Assembly (NCBI RefSeq): GCF_022760855.1
Contig: NZ_JAKTNR010000002.1
Span: 62,001-126,000, forward strand
Origin: Thermus albus
GTDB taxonomy: Bacteria; Deinococcota; Deinococci; Deinococcales; Thermaceae
Direction: 5' to 3'
Length of the DNA: 64,000 nucleotides
The notes under the pieces were generated by a model that worked only from the letters and a program-made list of their open reading frames with translations, ran no database searches and had not been told where the DNA came from. Both the position numbers and the translations under genes were made by a program. Of this stretch, positions 7,246 to 15,410 are shown one piece after another; the stretch's first letter is position 1, and every line of letters starts with the position of its first letter.

Positions 7246-9757
7246 ACTCCTCCTCCAAAACCGATACATCCCCCGGTTCCAACCCCAAAAGCTCCGCCTT
7301 TAAAAGGCGCCTCAGGATCTTCCCGCTTCGGGTCCGGGGCAAGCGCTCCGTGAAAAGGATCCGGGGTGGGGGCACGGGGCCCAGGTGCCTTAGGAGGTGG
7401 GCCTTGAGCTTTTCTGCCAAGAGGGCCTTAAGTTCCTCCGGCACCTCCTTCCTGGGTACCACGAAGACCACGATCTCCTCCCCCTCTTCCCCGGGTATGC
7501 CGATGGCGGCAGCCTCCGCCACCTGGGGGTGGGTGAGGGCGGCCGCCTCCACCTCCGCGGTGCCCAGCCTGGCCTCCCCCGCCTTGATGACCTCCTCCGA
7601 GCGGCCCAGGATGCGGAAGTAGCCTTCCTCGTCCCAGGTGGCCAGGTCCCCGGTCCAAAAGAGTTCCCCTTTCCATGGGCTTTCCCCTCCCAGGAGGTCT
7701 ACCATGTGGGCCGGGCCAGTGCGGAGAAGGACCAGGTGCCCCTTGGCCCCAGGGGGCAGGACCCGACCTTCGCCATCCACCACCCGGGCCTCCACCCCCG
7801 GTAGCGGCACCCCCACGAAGCCCGGCTTGGCGGGAAGGGTTAGGGGGGTGGCCAGGGCCGGGGCTCCCAGTTCCGTCTGCCACCAGTTGTCCAGGGGCCA
7901 GGCCAGGTTCTCCCGGGTCCAGCGCCACACCTCCGGGGCCAGGGCTTCCCCCACGCTGCCCACCAGGCGCAAGGAGGTGGGCCGGGCCTCCCCGTGGCGG
8001 CGCAGGGTGCGGAGCACCGTGGGGGAGGTGAGGAGCACGTCCACCCCTAGGCGCTTTAGCCGCTCGTAAAAGGCGGCGGGGCTGGGGTGGTCGGGCCGGT
8101 CCTCCACCAGGAGGCTGGTGCCCCCTAGGAAAAGGGGCGCGTAGAGGCCGAAGGAATGCCCCACCACCCAGAAGAGGTCAGCGGTGGTATGGAAGACCTC
8201 CCCTGGCTTCAGGTCAAAGAGGTAGCGCAAGGCCCATCCCACGCCCACCATGTACCCCCCGTGGCCGTGGACCACGCCCTTGGGCTTTCCGGTGGAACCT
8301 GAGGTGTAGAGGATGAAAAGGGGGTGTTGGGCAGGGACGGCTACGGCCTCCACGGGTTTTCCCTCCGAGGCCCGTTCCAAAAACTCCGTGGTGCCCCGGG
8401 TATGCCAGAGCACCGGCAGCTCCAGGCCGGAAAGGGCGGCCTCCACCACGGGTCTTAAGGGGATGAGCTGGCCCCGGCGGAAGTAGCCGTCGGCGGCGAC
8501 AAGCATCCGGGCCTGGCTTTGCAAAAGCCGCTCCCTAAGGGCCTCTGGGCCCAGGCCTACAGGCAGGGCCACGTGGATGGCCCCTATCCGGGCCAGGGCA
8601 AGAAGGCTTAGGGCCGCTTCCGCGCCGGTGGGCAGGTAGAGGGCCACCCGGTCACCCCGCCTCACGCCCAGGGCCTGGAAGACCCCGGCTAGGCGGCTGG
8701 AAAGGTCTAAGAGCTCCCAGTAGGTCCACTTGGCCAACTGCCCTTCCCCGTTCAGGGTGAGGAGGGCCACCTGCTGGGCCTTAGCGGGCAGGTGCCGGTC
8801 CAAGGCGTTGAGGGCGGCATTGGTGTGCCCGCCCAGAAACCAGCGCCGGCTTTCCGGATCCCAGGCCTTTTTCCAGGGAGTTTCCCAAAAAAACTCCCGG
8901 GCGAAGCCCCCGAAGAAGGCCTCGGGGTCCTCGAGGCCCGCCCGGTAAGCGGCGGCATAGTCCCGTAGGTTGGCCTCTTCCTTAAGGGGGCGTGGGGGCT
9001 CCACCACCTCCACCAGGGGGACGGGTTCCAAGGGGGGAGGGGCTAGGCTCGGAGGCTCGGGGGGGCGCAGGTGGGCGGAAACCTGGGCCACCTCGGAAAG
9101 GGCGCGGGCCAGGCGGCCGAAGGCAAAGGGAAAACGCCTGGCGGGCACCACCACTCCCAGGGCCCCTAGAAGCCCGCCCTCGGGTCCAAAAAGGGGGGCG
9201 GCCAGGGCGGAAAGCCCTAGGGCGTACTCCTCCATTTCCGCTGCCAGCCCCGATTCCCGGATGCGGGCGAGTTCCGCCTCGAGGGCCAAGGGGTCGGTCA
9301 GGGTGTAGGGGGTTTTGGGGCGCAAAGGGGGCAAGGGCAAGGCCCCGTAGGCCAAGAGGACCTTGCCCAAGGCCAGGGCATGGACCTCCTCCGGCAGGGT
9401 GTCCCCTAAGGGGTGGGGTTGCCCCTGCCGTCCCCGGGTCTTGAGCCGGACCCCTTCCGGGGTCAGGAGGGCCAGGTAACACCGTTCCCGGGTGCGCAGG
9501 TAGAGCTCCTCCAGGGCTTCCTCCAAAGGGGTGGTTTCCACCCGCAAGGGTTTGGTCTGGCCCAACCGGTACCCGCGTTCCGTTTTCACGGCGAAGCCTT
9601 CCTCCGCCAGGCTGTTCAGGAGAGCGTAGGCGGTGGAGAGGCTTTTCCCCAGGAGGCGGGCCACCTCCTTCACCTCCACCCCTTCTGGGTGCTCGGCCAG
9701 GTAGGCCAGGATGCGCAAGGCCGCTTGGACCGTGGAGAGGCTTCTCTTCCTGGCCAT
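7223..9757 (-). CDS. IclR-type transcription regulator fused to an acetyl-CoA synthetase-like domain
   Basis: 844 residues in one uninterrupted frame. Residues 7-70 are an IclR winged helix (STVQAALRILAYLAEHPEG, STAYALLNSLAEEGF). Residues ~75-230 are the IclR effector domain (HALALGKVLLAYG, EEYALGLSALAAPLFGPEGGLLGALGV). Residues ~231-258 are a proline-rich linker. Residues ~260-836 are a full-length acyl-CoA synthetase with [11 protein letters not shown] (484-494), DNWWQTELG and RTRSGK (lysine 813). The hinge/A8 motif is changed to GRSEEVIKAGEAR (718-730) and DxGW is DLFW (527-530), so catalysis may be altered or lost while ligand binding remains. It sits divergent to acs behind a long palindrome. 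I infer a regulator that senses acyl-adenylate, CoA or a carboxylate through the enzyme domain. Confidence 0.92.
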   Translation of the reverse strand: MARKRSLSTVQAALRILAYLAEHPEGVEVKEVARLLGKSLSTAYALLNSLAEEGFAVKTERGYRLGQTKPLRVETTPLEEALEELYLRTRERCYLALLTPEGVRLKTRGRQGQPHPLGDTLPEEVHALALGKVLLAYGALPLPPLRPKTPYTLTDPLALEAELARIRESGLAAEMEEYALGLSALAAPLFGPEGGLLGALGVVVPARRFPFAFGRLARALSEVAQVSAHLRPPEPPSLAPPPLEPVPLVEVVEPPRPLKEEANLRDYAAAYRAGLEDPEAFFGGFAREFFWETPWKKAWDPESRRWFLGGHTNAALNALDRHLPAKAQQVALLTLNGEGQLAKWTYWELLDLSSRLAGVFQALGVRRGDRVALYLPTGAEAALSLLALARIGAIHVALPVGLGPEALRERLLQSQARMLVAADGYFRRGQLIPLRPVVEAALSGLELPVLWHTRGTTEFLERASEGKPVEAVAVPAQHPLFILYTSGSTGKPKGVVHGHGGYMVGVGWALRYLFDLKPGEVFHTTADLFWVVGHSFGLYAPLFLGGTSLLVEDRPDHPSPAAFYERLKRLGVDVLLTSPTVLRTLRRHGEARPTSLRLVGSVGEALAPEVWRWTRENLAWPLDNWWQTELGAPALATPLTLPAKPGFVGVPLPGVEARVVDGEGRVLPPGAKGHLVLLRTGPAHMVDLLGGESPWKGELFWTGDLATWDEEGYFRILGRSEEVIKAGEARLGTAEVEAAALTHPQVAEAAAIGIPGEEGEEIVVFVVPRKEVPEELKALLAEKLKAHLLRHLGPVPPPRILFTERLPRTRSGKILRRLLKAELLGLEPGDVSVLEEEYGGTKAS

Positions 9758-9790
9758 TTACGCTTATGTTGGGCAAACCGAGACCCGCCT

Positions 9791-9841
9791 GTCAAGAAAA
9801 GGGGGGTTTGGCAAATGGTGAAAAACCCCCCTTTTCTTGAC
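9791..9841. promoter_or_regulatory. Perfect 19-bp inverted repeat between acs and the IclR-synthetase gene
   Basis: The left arm (9791-9809, GTCAAGAAAAGGGGGGTTT) and the right arm (9823-9841) are exact reverse complements around a 13-base spacer. The outer end of the right arm supplies the -35 TTGACC of acs. The outer end of the left arm supplies a TTGACA (9790-9795) facing the divergent gene. The acs transcript would begin downstream of the repeat, so the repeat is not in that RNA and is better read as an operator than a terminator. Confidence 0.8.
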
Positions 9842-9865
9842 CCCGCCCTGGGGCCAGCCTATCCT
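9837..9865 (+). promoter_or_regulatory. acs promoter
   Basis: TTGACC (9837-9842), 17-base spacer, TATCCT (9860-9865). The -35 lies in the right arm of the 19-bp inverted repeat. The start codon at 9886 is preceded by a GGGAGGG ribosome-binding site. Confidence 0.75.
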
Positions 9866-9885
9866 TAAAGGCCAAGGGAGGGTAT

Positions 9886-11832
9886 ATGGACCGGATAGAG
9901 GGCGTTCTCAAGGAGGAGCGGGTCTTTTACCCCAGCGAGGCCTTCCGGCAACAGGCCCACATAAGGAGCGAGGAGGAGTACCAGCGCCTGTATGAGGAGA
10001 GCCTAAAGGACCCTGAGGGTTTTTGGGGACGGGTGGCCTCGGAGCTCCACTGGTTTGAACCCTGGCAGAAGGTTCTGGAGGGGGACCTGCCCCATGCCAA
10101 GTGGTTCGTGGGCGGCAAGACCAACCTTTCCTATAACGCCCTGGACCGCCATGTAAAGACCTGGCGTCGCAACAAGGCGGCCCTTATCTGGGAAGGGGAG
10201 CCGGGGGAGGAAAGGGTTTTGACCTACCACGACCTCTGGCGGGAGGTGCAGAAGTTCGCCAACGTGCTGAAACGCCTAGGGGTCAAGAAAGGAGACCGGG
10301 TCACCATCTACCTGCCCATGATCCCCGAGGCCGCCATCGCCATGCTGGCCTGCACCCGCATCGGGGCGGTCCACTCCGTGGTCTTCGGTGGCTTCTCCAG
10401 CGGGGCCTTGGCCGACCGCATCAAGGATGCCGAGGCCAAGGTGCTCATCACCGCCGATGGCGGTTACCGCCGAGGCCAGATCGTCCCCCTCAAGCAGAAT
10501 GCGGACGAAGCCCTTAGGGAAGTTTCCAGCGTGGAGCACGTGGTGGTGGTGCGCCGCACGGGGGAGGAGGTGCCCTGGACCCCAGGCCGGGACCACTGGT
10601 GGCACGAGCTCATGGAGGCGGCCTCAGACCGGGCCGAGGCCGAGCCCATGGAGGCGGAGGAGCCCCTTTTCATCCTCTACACCTCGGGTTCCACGGGCAA
10701 GCCCAAGGGGGTCCTCCACACCCTGGGCGGGTACATGACCTATGTCTACCTCACCACCAAGCTGGTCTTTGACCTGAAGGACGAGGACCTGTACTGGTGC
10801 ACCGCCGATGTGGGCTGGATCACCGGCCACTCCTACGTGGTCTACGGGCCCCTCTTGAACGGGGCCACCACGGTGATGTACGAGGGGGCCCCCAACTGGC
10901 CCGAGCCCGACCGCTTCTGGCAGATCGTGGACAAGTACGGGGTGAACATCCTCTATACCGCCCCCACCGCCATCCGGGCCTTCATGAAATGGGGGGAAGG
11001 CTGGCCCCTTAGGCACCGGTTGGACTCCCTGCGCCTTTTGGGTACCGTGGGGGAGCCCATCAACCCCGAGGCCTGGCTTTGGTACTACCAGGTGATCGGC
11101 AAGGGACGCTGCCCCATCGTGGACACCTGGTGGCAGACGGAGACCGGGGGCATCATGATCTCCACCCTGCCCGGGGTCCATCCCATGAAGCCCGGGCATG
11201 CGGGGAAGCCTTTCTTTGGAGTAAGCCCAGAGATTTTGGATTCCCACCACCAGCCGGTGGAGAAACCCGATGAGGGCGGGCATCTTTGCATCACCCGCCC
11301 TTGGCCCAGCATGCTGCGCACCGTCTGGGGGGACCCGGAGCGCTTCCTGCAACAGTACTTCAGCCAGCACCCGGGCAGCTACTTCACCGGGGATGGGGCT
11401 AGGCGGGATAAGGAGGGGTACTACCTCATCCTGGGCCGGGTGGATGACGTCCTGAACGTGGCCGGGCACCGCCTAGGCACCATGGAGATCGAGTCCGCTT
11501 TGGTCTCCCACCCCGCGGTGGCCGAGGCGGCGGTGGTGGGCCGGCCCGACCCCTTGAAGGGGGAGGCCATCGTGGCCTTCGTGACCCTGAAGGAGGGGCA
11601 CGCTCCCTCCGAGGCCTTGCGGGACGAGCTCAAGGCCCACGTGGCCAAGGTGATCGGGCCCATCGCCCGCCCCGACGAGGTGCGCTTCACCGAGGCCCTG
11701 CCCAAGACCCGCTCCGGCAAGATCATGCGCCGCCTCTTAAGGCAGATCGCCGCCGGGGAGAAGGAGATCAAGGGGGATACCTCCACCCTCGAGGACCGCT
11801 CCGTGGTGGAGCGCCTCAAGGAAGGGGCCTAG
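9886..11832 (+). CDS. acs: Acetyl-CoA synthetase (acetate--CoA ligase, AMP-forming)
   Basis: 648 residues, the usual Acs length. Motifs are all canonical: [86 protein letters not shown], and RTRSGK with the adenylating lysine near 612, the site acetylated by Pat-type enzymes in other bacteria. It makes acetyl-CoA from acetate, ATP and CoA in the cytoplasm. A GGGAGGG site four bases upstream supports the ATG at 9886. It is transcribed away from the IclR-synthetase fusion from a promoter set in a perfect palindrome, so control by that fusion is likely though not shown. Confidence 0.97.
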   Translation: MDRIEGVLKEERVFYPSEAFRQQAHIRSEEEYQRLYEESLKDPEGFWGRVASELHWFEPWQKVLEGDLPHAKWFVGGKTNLSYNALDRHVKTWRRNKAALIWEGEPGEERVLTYHDLWREVQKFANVLKRLGVKKGDRVTIYLPMIPEAAIAMLACTRIGAVHSVVFGGFSSGALADRIKDAEAKVLITADGGYRRGQIVPLKQNADEALREVSSVEHVVVVRRTGEEVPWTPGRDHWWHELMEAASDRAEAEPMEAEEPLFILYTSGSTGKPKGVLHTLGGYMTYVYLTTKLVFDLKDEDLYWCTADVGWITGHSYVVYGPLLNGATTVMYEGAPNWPEPDRFWQIVDKYGVNILYTAPTAIRAFMKWGEGWPLRHRLDSLRLLGTVGEPINPEAWLWYYQVIGKGRCPIVDTWWQTETGGIMISTLPGVHPMKPGHAGKPFFGVSPEILDSHHQPVEKPDEGGHLCITRPWPSMLRTVWGDPERFLQQYFSQHPGSYFTGDGARRDKEGYYLILGRVDDVLNVAGHRLGTMEIESALVSHPAVAEAAVVGRPDPLKGEAIVAFVTLKEGHAPSEALRDELKAHVAKVIGPIARPDEVRFTEALPKTRSGKIMRRLLRQIAAGEKEIKGDTSTLEDRSVVERLKEGA

Positions 11833-11844
11833 CCTCCCCCCTGT

Positions 11845-11872
11845 CCAAGGGCCGGGTATACCCGGCCCTTGG
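11845..11872. terminator. Palindromic terminator between acs and the NTF2-like gene
   Basis: A perfect 28-base palindrome (12-base arms CCAAGGGCCGGG, centre TATA) lies 12 bases after the acs stop and 17 bases before the end of the convergent gene. There is no U-tract. Its position suggests a shared bidirectional terminator. Confidence 0.65.
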
Positions 11873-11888
11873 GGCTCAGGTGGGGACG

Positions 11889-12275
11889 CTACTGGGCCGG
11901 GCTCTTGTGCACGTGCACCACCTTCCAGCCCTCGGGGAAGCGCACGGCCACCCGGCTTTCGTTCACCGCCCGGTGCCTTAGGCCTCCTTCCTCCTCCACG
12001 GTAAGCAGCAGGGTGTAGCTGAAGATGGCCACGTCCCCGTAGCGCTGCAGGCGCCTTTCCAAAAGGTCCAGGCGGTAGGGCTTGCCTCCCGTAGCCCAGC
12101 GGCGCTCGGTCATGTAAAGGTGGAAGGGAAGCCCGTCCAACCGGTGCGGGGTCACGAACCACTCGTATAGGGAAAGCTCCTCATGGGTGGTGGCCCGGTA
12201 GCCCTCGGGGTCTCCTTGGTAGATGCTCTCAAGATGCCTCTCCAGAAACTGCCAAAGTTCCGCCTCGCCCTCCAC
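11889..12275 (-). CDS. NTF2-like (SnoaL/DUF4440 type) protein
   Basis: 128 residues with the small alpha/beta cone-fold pattern: N-terminal helix LWQFLERHLESIYQGDPEGYRATTHEELSLYEW, and C-terminal strands ESRVAVRFPEGWKVVHVHKSPA, as in CaMKII-association/DUF4440 proteins. The GTG start at 12275 is chosen because a perfect GGAGGTGA site precedes it. The gene begins three bases after the methylmalonyl-CoA mutase stop, so the two are co-transcribed. Its biochemical role is unknown. Confidence 0.75.
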   Translation of the reverse strand: MEGEAELWQFLERHLESIYQGDPEGYRATTHEELSLYEWFVTPHRLDGLPFHLYMTERRWATGGKPYRLDLLERRLQRYGDVAIFSYTLLLTVEEEGGLRHRAVNESRVAVRFPEGWKVVHVHKSPAQ

Positions 12276-12278
12276 GGT

Positions 12279-13823
12279 TCACCTCCCCGGCTGGTACTCC
12301 CCCCACTCCTCCCTTAGCACCCCGCAGACCTCCCCCAGGGTGGCCCGGCGGCGGAAGGCTTCCAGCACGTAGGGGAATAGGTTCTCGCTTCCTTTTGCCG
12401 CACGGCGCAGGTTTTCCAGGCCGATCCGCACGCTTTCCCCGTCCCGCTGGGCCTTGAATGCGGCCAGTTCCCGCTTGCGCCTCTCGTGGAGCGCGGGGTC
12501 TATGCGCTGCACGGGGGTGGGCTCGTTGAGGGGGCTTTGGGGATCGGCGAAGCGGTTCACCCCCACGATGATGCGCCGGCCTTCCTCCACCTCCTTCTGG
12601 AACCGCCAGGCGGACTCCTCTATGGCCCGCTGGAAGTACCCGGCTTCCACCGCCGCCACCGCCCCCCCCAGGGCGTCGATCTCCCGGATGAGCCTTTCCG
12701 CCTCGGCCTCCAGCTGGTCCGTGAGGTGCTCCACGTAGAAGCTCCCTCCCAGGGGGTCTATGGCCCGGGTGACCCCGCTTTCGTAGGCCAGGATCTGCTG
12801 GGTGCGCAAGGCCAAAAGGGCGCTTTTCTCCGTGGGCAGGCCCAGGGCCTCGTCGTAGGCGTTGGTGTGGAGGCTCTGCGTGCCGCCCAAGACCGCGGCC
12901 AGGGCCTGGTAGGCGGTGCGCACCACGTTGTTTAGGGGCTCTTGGGCGGTAAGGGTGGAGCCCCCGGTCTGGGTGTGGAAGCGGAGGGCCCAGCTTCTCG
13001 GGTCCTGGGCCTTAAACTCCTCCCGCATGATGCGGGCCCAAAGCCTCCTGGCCGCCCGGAACTTGGCGGCTTCTTCAAAGATGTCCCCGTGGGCCGCGAA
13101 AAAGAAGGAGAGCCGGGGGGCGAACTCGTCCACCCTAAGGCCCCGGTCTAAGGCCGCCTTCACGTAGGCCTTGCCGTCCGCCAGGGTGAAGGCGATCTCC
13201 TGGGCGGCGGTGGAGCCAGCTTCCCGGATGTGGTAGCCGGAGATGGAAATGGTGTTGAAACGGGGAACGTGCCGGGCGCAGAACTCAAAGATATCCGTTA
13301 CCAGACGCATGGAAGGCCCCGGGGGGTAGATGTAGGTGCCCCGGGCGAAGTACTCCTTGAGGATGTCGTTTTGCACGGTGCCGGAGACCTTTTCCCAGGG
13401 GACCCCTTGTTCCTCCGCCACCAGGAGGTAAAGGGCCAGGAGCATCATGGCGGGGGCGTTGATGGTCATGCTGGTGGAAACCTGGTCCAGGGGGATGCCC
13501 GTAAAGAGCTTTTTCATGTCTTCCAGGGTGGCGATGGACACCCCTACCCACCCCACCTCCCCCACGCTCATGGGGTGGTCGGGGTCTAGGCCCAGCTGGG
13601 TGGGCAGGTCAAAGGCCACGCTTAGGCCTGTCTGGCCCTGGGAAAGTAGGTATCGGTAGCGGGCATTGGACTCCTCGGCGGTGGAGAAGCCCGCATACTG
13701 GCGCATGGTCCAAAGCCTGTCCAGGTACATCCGCGGGTAGATGCCCCGGGTGTAGGGATACTCCCCGGGGCGGCCCAGCTTTTCCCGGTAACCCTCCGGC
13801 AGGGACTCAAAGAGGCCTTCCAT
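12279..13823 (-). CDS. Methylmalonyl-CoA mutase, large (catalytic) subunit without B12 domain
   Basis: 514 residues covering only the TIM-barrel catalytic part: [67 protein letters not shown]. It lacks the C-terminal cobalamin-binding domain, which in such organisms is a separate small subunit not found in this window. The enzyme isomerises methylmalonyl-CoA and succinyl-CoA. Related mutases act on isobutyryl-CoA, so the substrate is probable rather than certain. A link with the acyl-CoA synthetases upstream (propionate activation) is inference. Confidence 0.93.
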   Translation of the reverse strand: MEGLFESLPEGYREKLGRPGEYPYTRGIYPRMYLDRLWTMRQYAGFSTAEESNARYRYLLSQGQTGLSVAFDLPTQLGLDPDHPMSVGEVGWVGVSIATLEDMKKLFTGIPLDQVSTSMTINAPAMMLLALYLLVAEEQGVPWEKVSGTVQNDILKEYFARGTYIYPPGPSMRLVTDIFEFCARHVPRFNTISISGYHIREAGSTAAQEIAFTLADGKAYVKAALDRGLRVDEFAPRLSFFFAAHGDIFEEAAKFRAARRLWARIMREEFKAQDPRSWALRFHTQTGGSTLTAQEPLNNVVRTAYQALAAVLGGTQSLHTNAYDEALGLPTEKSALLALRTQQILAYESGVTRAIDPLGGSFYVEHLTDQLEAEAERLIREIDALGGAVAAVEAGYFQRAIEESAWRFQKEVEEGRRIIVGVNRFADPQSPLNEPTPVQRIDPALHERRKRELAAFKAQRDGESVRIGLENLRRAAKGSENLFPYVLEAFRRRATLGEVCGVLREEWGEYQPGR

Positions 13824-13832
13824 GCCCTAGTT

Positions 13833-13970
13833 TTACAGGAAAATCCGCACCAGGAAAAGGAAGAGAAAAAGGGCACCTAGGATCAGGAGAAGGGGCGGCA
13901 GGAGCAGGCTATACGTGGCCAGCACCAGGGCCAGGAAGTCCTTCCAGTCGGGTTTCGTTTCCCCTCTCAT
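13833..13970 (-). CDS. Micro-protein with one membrane helix, 45 aa
   Basis: ATG at 13970 to TAA at 13833-13835. The start is hydrophilic (MRGETKPDWKDF), followed by a leucine/phenylalanine-rich helix up to FLVRIFL. It ends nine bases before the mutase start on the same strand, so it may be the first gene of that operon. I recognise no family. Support is the open frame, the upstream position and a typical membrane-helix composition. Confidence 0.45.
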   Translation of the reverse strand: MRGETKPDWKDFLALVLATYSLLLPPLLLILGALFLFLFLVRIFL

Positions 13971-14039
13971 CCCCTTTTTAGCCTACACCTTGGGGGTTCA
14001 AGGGCCCAGGGATGGGGGTGGGGGCCAAGGCTTTACCTG

Positions 14040-14068
14040 TGGATAGCTATGCCTTCTTTTGCTAGCAT
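14040..14068 (+). promoter_or_regulatory. Probable promoter of the regulator-min-rodA-pot gene run
   Basis: TGGATA (14040-14045), 17-base spacer, TAGCAT (14063-14068). The ATG at 14075 follows the -10 by six bases, so the transcript is probably leaderless. Confidence 0.5.
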
Positions 14069-14074
14069 TGGGCC

Positions 14075-14383
14075 ATGGCCCTCTCCAAGAACACCCGGAA
14101 GGTGCTTAAGGTGCTGGCCCGGCGCGGAGCCCCCGAGGTGCTTTTGGCCCTAAGCCGCGGTACCTCCCGCTTTTCCGATTTGGGCACCCACCTGGGCCTT
14201 TCCCCCCGCACCCTGGCGGAGCGGCTTCGGGAGCTCCACCTCCTGGGGTTCGTCCAGCGGCAGGCCTACGCGGAGGTGCCGCCCCGGGTAGAATATGTCC
14301 TGACCCCGCGGGGTAAGCGGGTTTTGGAATTTTTGGACGCATTGGACGAGATATTGGAGGCCGTGCAGGAGGGCAAAAGGTGA
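14075..14383 (+). CDS. HxlR-like winged-helix regulator
   Basis: 102 residues. The order is that of HxlR/MarR-like winged helices: ALSRGTSRFSDLGTHLGLSPRTLAERLRELHLLGFVQRQ (recognition helix) then VEYVLTPRGKRVLEFLDAL (wing and C-terminal helix). No sensing cysteine is seen. It overlaps the minD start by four bases (GTGA), so it is translationally coupled to a cell-division gene, in the place where minC is often found. Autoregulation of the long operon is a reasonable inference. Confidence 0.8.
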   Translation: MALSKNTRKVLKVLARRGAPEVLLALSRGTSRFSDLGTHLGLSPRTLAERLRELHLLGFVQRQAYAEVPPRVEYVLTPRGKRVLEFLDALDEILEAVQEGKR

Positions 14384-15183
14384 AAGCGAAAGCCGTTGTG
14401 GTGACTTCGGGCAAAGGGGGGGTGGGGAAGACCACCACCACCGCCAACTTAGGGATGGCCTTGGCCAAACTGGGGGAGAAGGTGGCGGTGGTGGATGTGG
14501 ACGTGGGCCTCAGGAACCTGGATGTGGTCATGGGCCTCGAGGGGCGGGTGGTCTTTGACCTCATTGACGTCCTGGAGGGCAAGGCCAAGGTACGGCAGGC
14601 TTTGATCCGGGACAAGCGCGTGGAGAACCTCTTCCTCCTTCCCGCCTCCCAGACGAGGGACAAGGAGGCCCTGGATCCCGGCCGCTTCAAGGAGCTCGTC
14701 CAATATCTCCTCCAAGAGGAGGGCTTTGACCGGGTGCTCATCGACTCTCCCGCCGGCATTGAGAAGGGCTTCCAGACCGCCGCCACCCCCGCGGAAGGGG
14801 CCTTGGTGGTGGTGAACCCCGAGGTCAGCAGCGTGCGGGATGCCGACCGCATCATCGGCCTCCTGGAGGCCCGGGAGATCCGGGAAAACTTCCTGGTCAT
14901 CAACCGCCTGAGGCCAAAGATGGTGGCCCGGGGGGATATGCTTTCCGTGGAGGACGTGGTGGAGATCCTGGGCCTTAAGCCCATCGGCATCATCCCCGAG
15001 GACGAGCAGGTCCTCGTCTCCACCAACCAGGGGGAACCCTTGGTCCTCAAGGGGACAAGCCCCGCCGCCCAGGCTTACATGGACACCGCCCGCCGCATCC
15101 TTGGAGAGGAGGTTCCCTTCCGCAGCCTGGAGGATAGCCAGGGGCTGTTGTCGGTGATCCGGCGGCTCTTCGGAGGTCGCTGA
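14380..15183 (+). CDS. minD: Septum site-determining ATPase MinD
   Basis: 267 residues. It has the deviant Walker A GKGGVGKTT at the N-terminus, DVDVGLRNLDVVMG, DSPAGIEKGF, and a C-terminal amphipathic stretch (LLSVIRRLFGGR) matching the MinD membrane-targeting sequence. MinD dimerises on the membrane with ATP and is released by MinE, which is encoded next. The GTG start overlaps the regulator stop. No minC is present in the window. Confidence 0.97.
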   Translation: MKAKAVVVTSGKGGVGKTTTTANLGMALAKLGEKVAVVDVDVGLRNLDVVMGLEGRVVFDLIDVLEGKAKVRQALIRDKRVENLFLLPASQTRDKEALDPGRFKELVQYLLQEEGFDRVLIDSPAGIEKGFQTAATPAEGALVVVNPEVSSVRDADRIIGLLEAREIRENFLVINRLRPKMVARGDMLSVEDVVEILGLKPIGIIPEDEQVLVSTNQGEPLVLKGTSPAAQAYMDTARRILGEEVPFRSLEDSQGLLSVIRRLFGGR

Positions 15184-15404
15184 TGTGGTGGCGCAGGCGG
15201 AGCAAGGATAAGGCCAAGGAGCGGCTCAAGCTGGTCCTGGCCTACGACCGGGCCAAGCTTTCCCCGGGCCTGGTGGAGAACCTGAAGCGGGACCTTTTGG
15301 AGGTGTTGCGCCGTTACTTCCCCGCCCAGGATGAGGGGCTTAGCGTGGCCTTGGAGGAACGGGGCGAGCGGGTGGTTTTGATTGCGGACATCCCGTTAAA
15401 GTAG
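15183..15404 (+). CDS. minE: Cell division topological specificity factor MinE
   Basis: 73 residues. The N-terminal basic membrane-binding part (MWWRRRSKDKAKERLKLVLAYDR) and the C-terminal dimer domain (VENLKRDLLEVLRRYF, ERVVLIADIPL) match MinE. Start and stop are fused with minD (TGATG). It stimulates the MinD ATPase. Confidence 0.95.
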   Translation: MWWRRRSKDKAKERLKLVLAYDRAKLSPGLVENLKRDLLEVLRRYFPAQDEGLSVALEERGERVVLIADIPLK

Positions 15405-15410
15405 GGGCTT

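Noticed and set aside
8982-9776. 264-codon minus-strand frame starting upstream of the IclR fusion
   Set aside because: It is an alternative frame of the IclR and linker part, with no domain; the 844-codon frame carries the recognisable helix-turn-helix and synthetase motifs.
9791-9841. Reading the 19-bp inverted repeat as a terminator
   Set aside because: It lies upstream of both divergent genes and before the acs promoter's -10, so it is not in the acs RNA; its arms hold -35 boxes.
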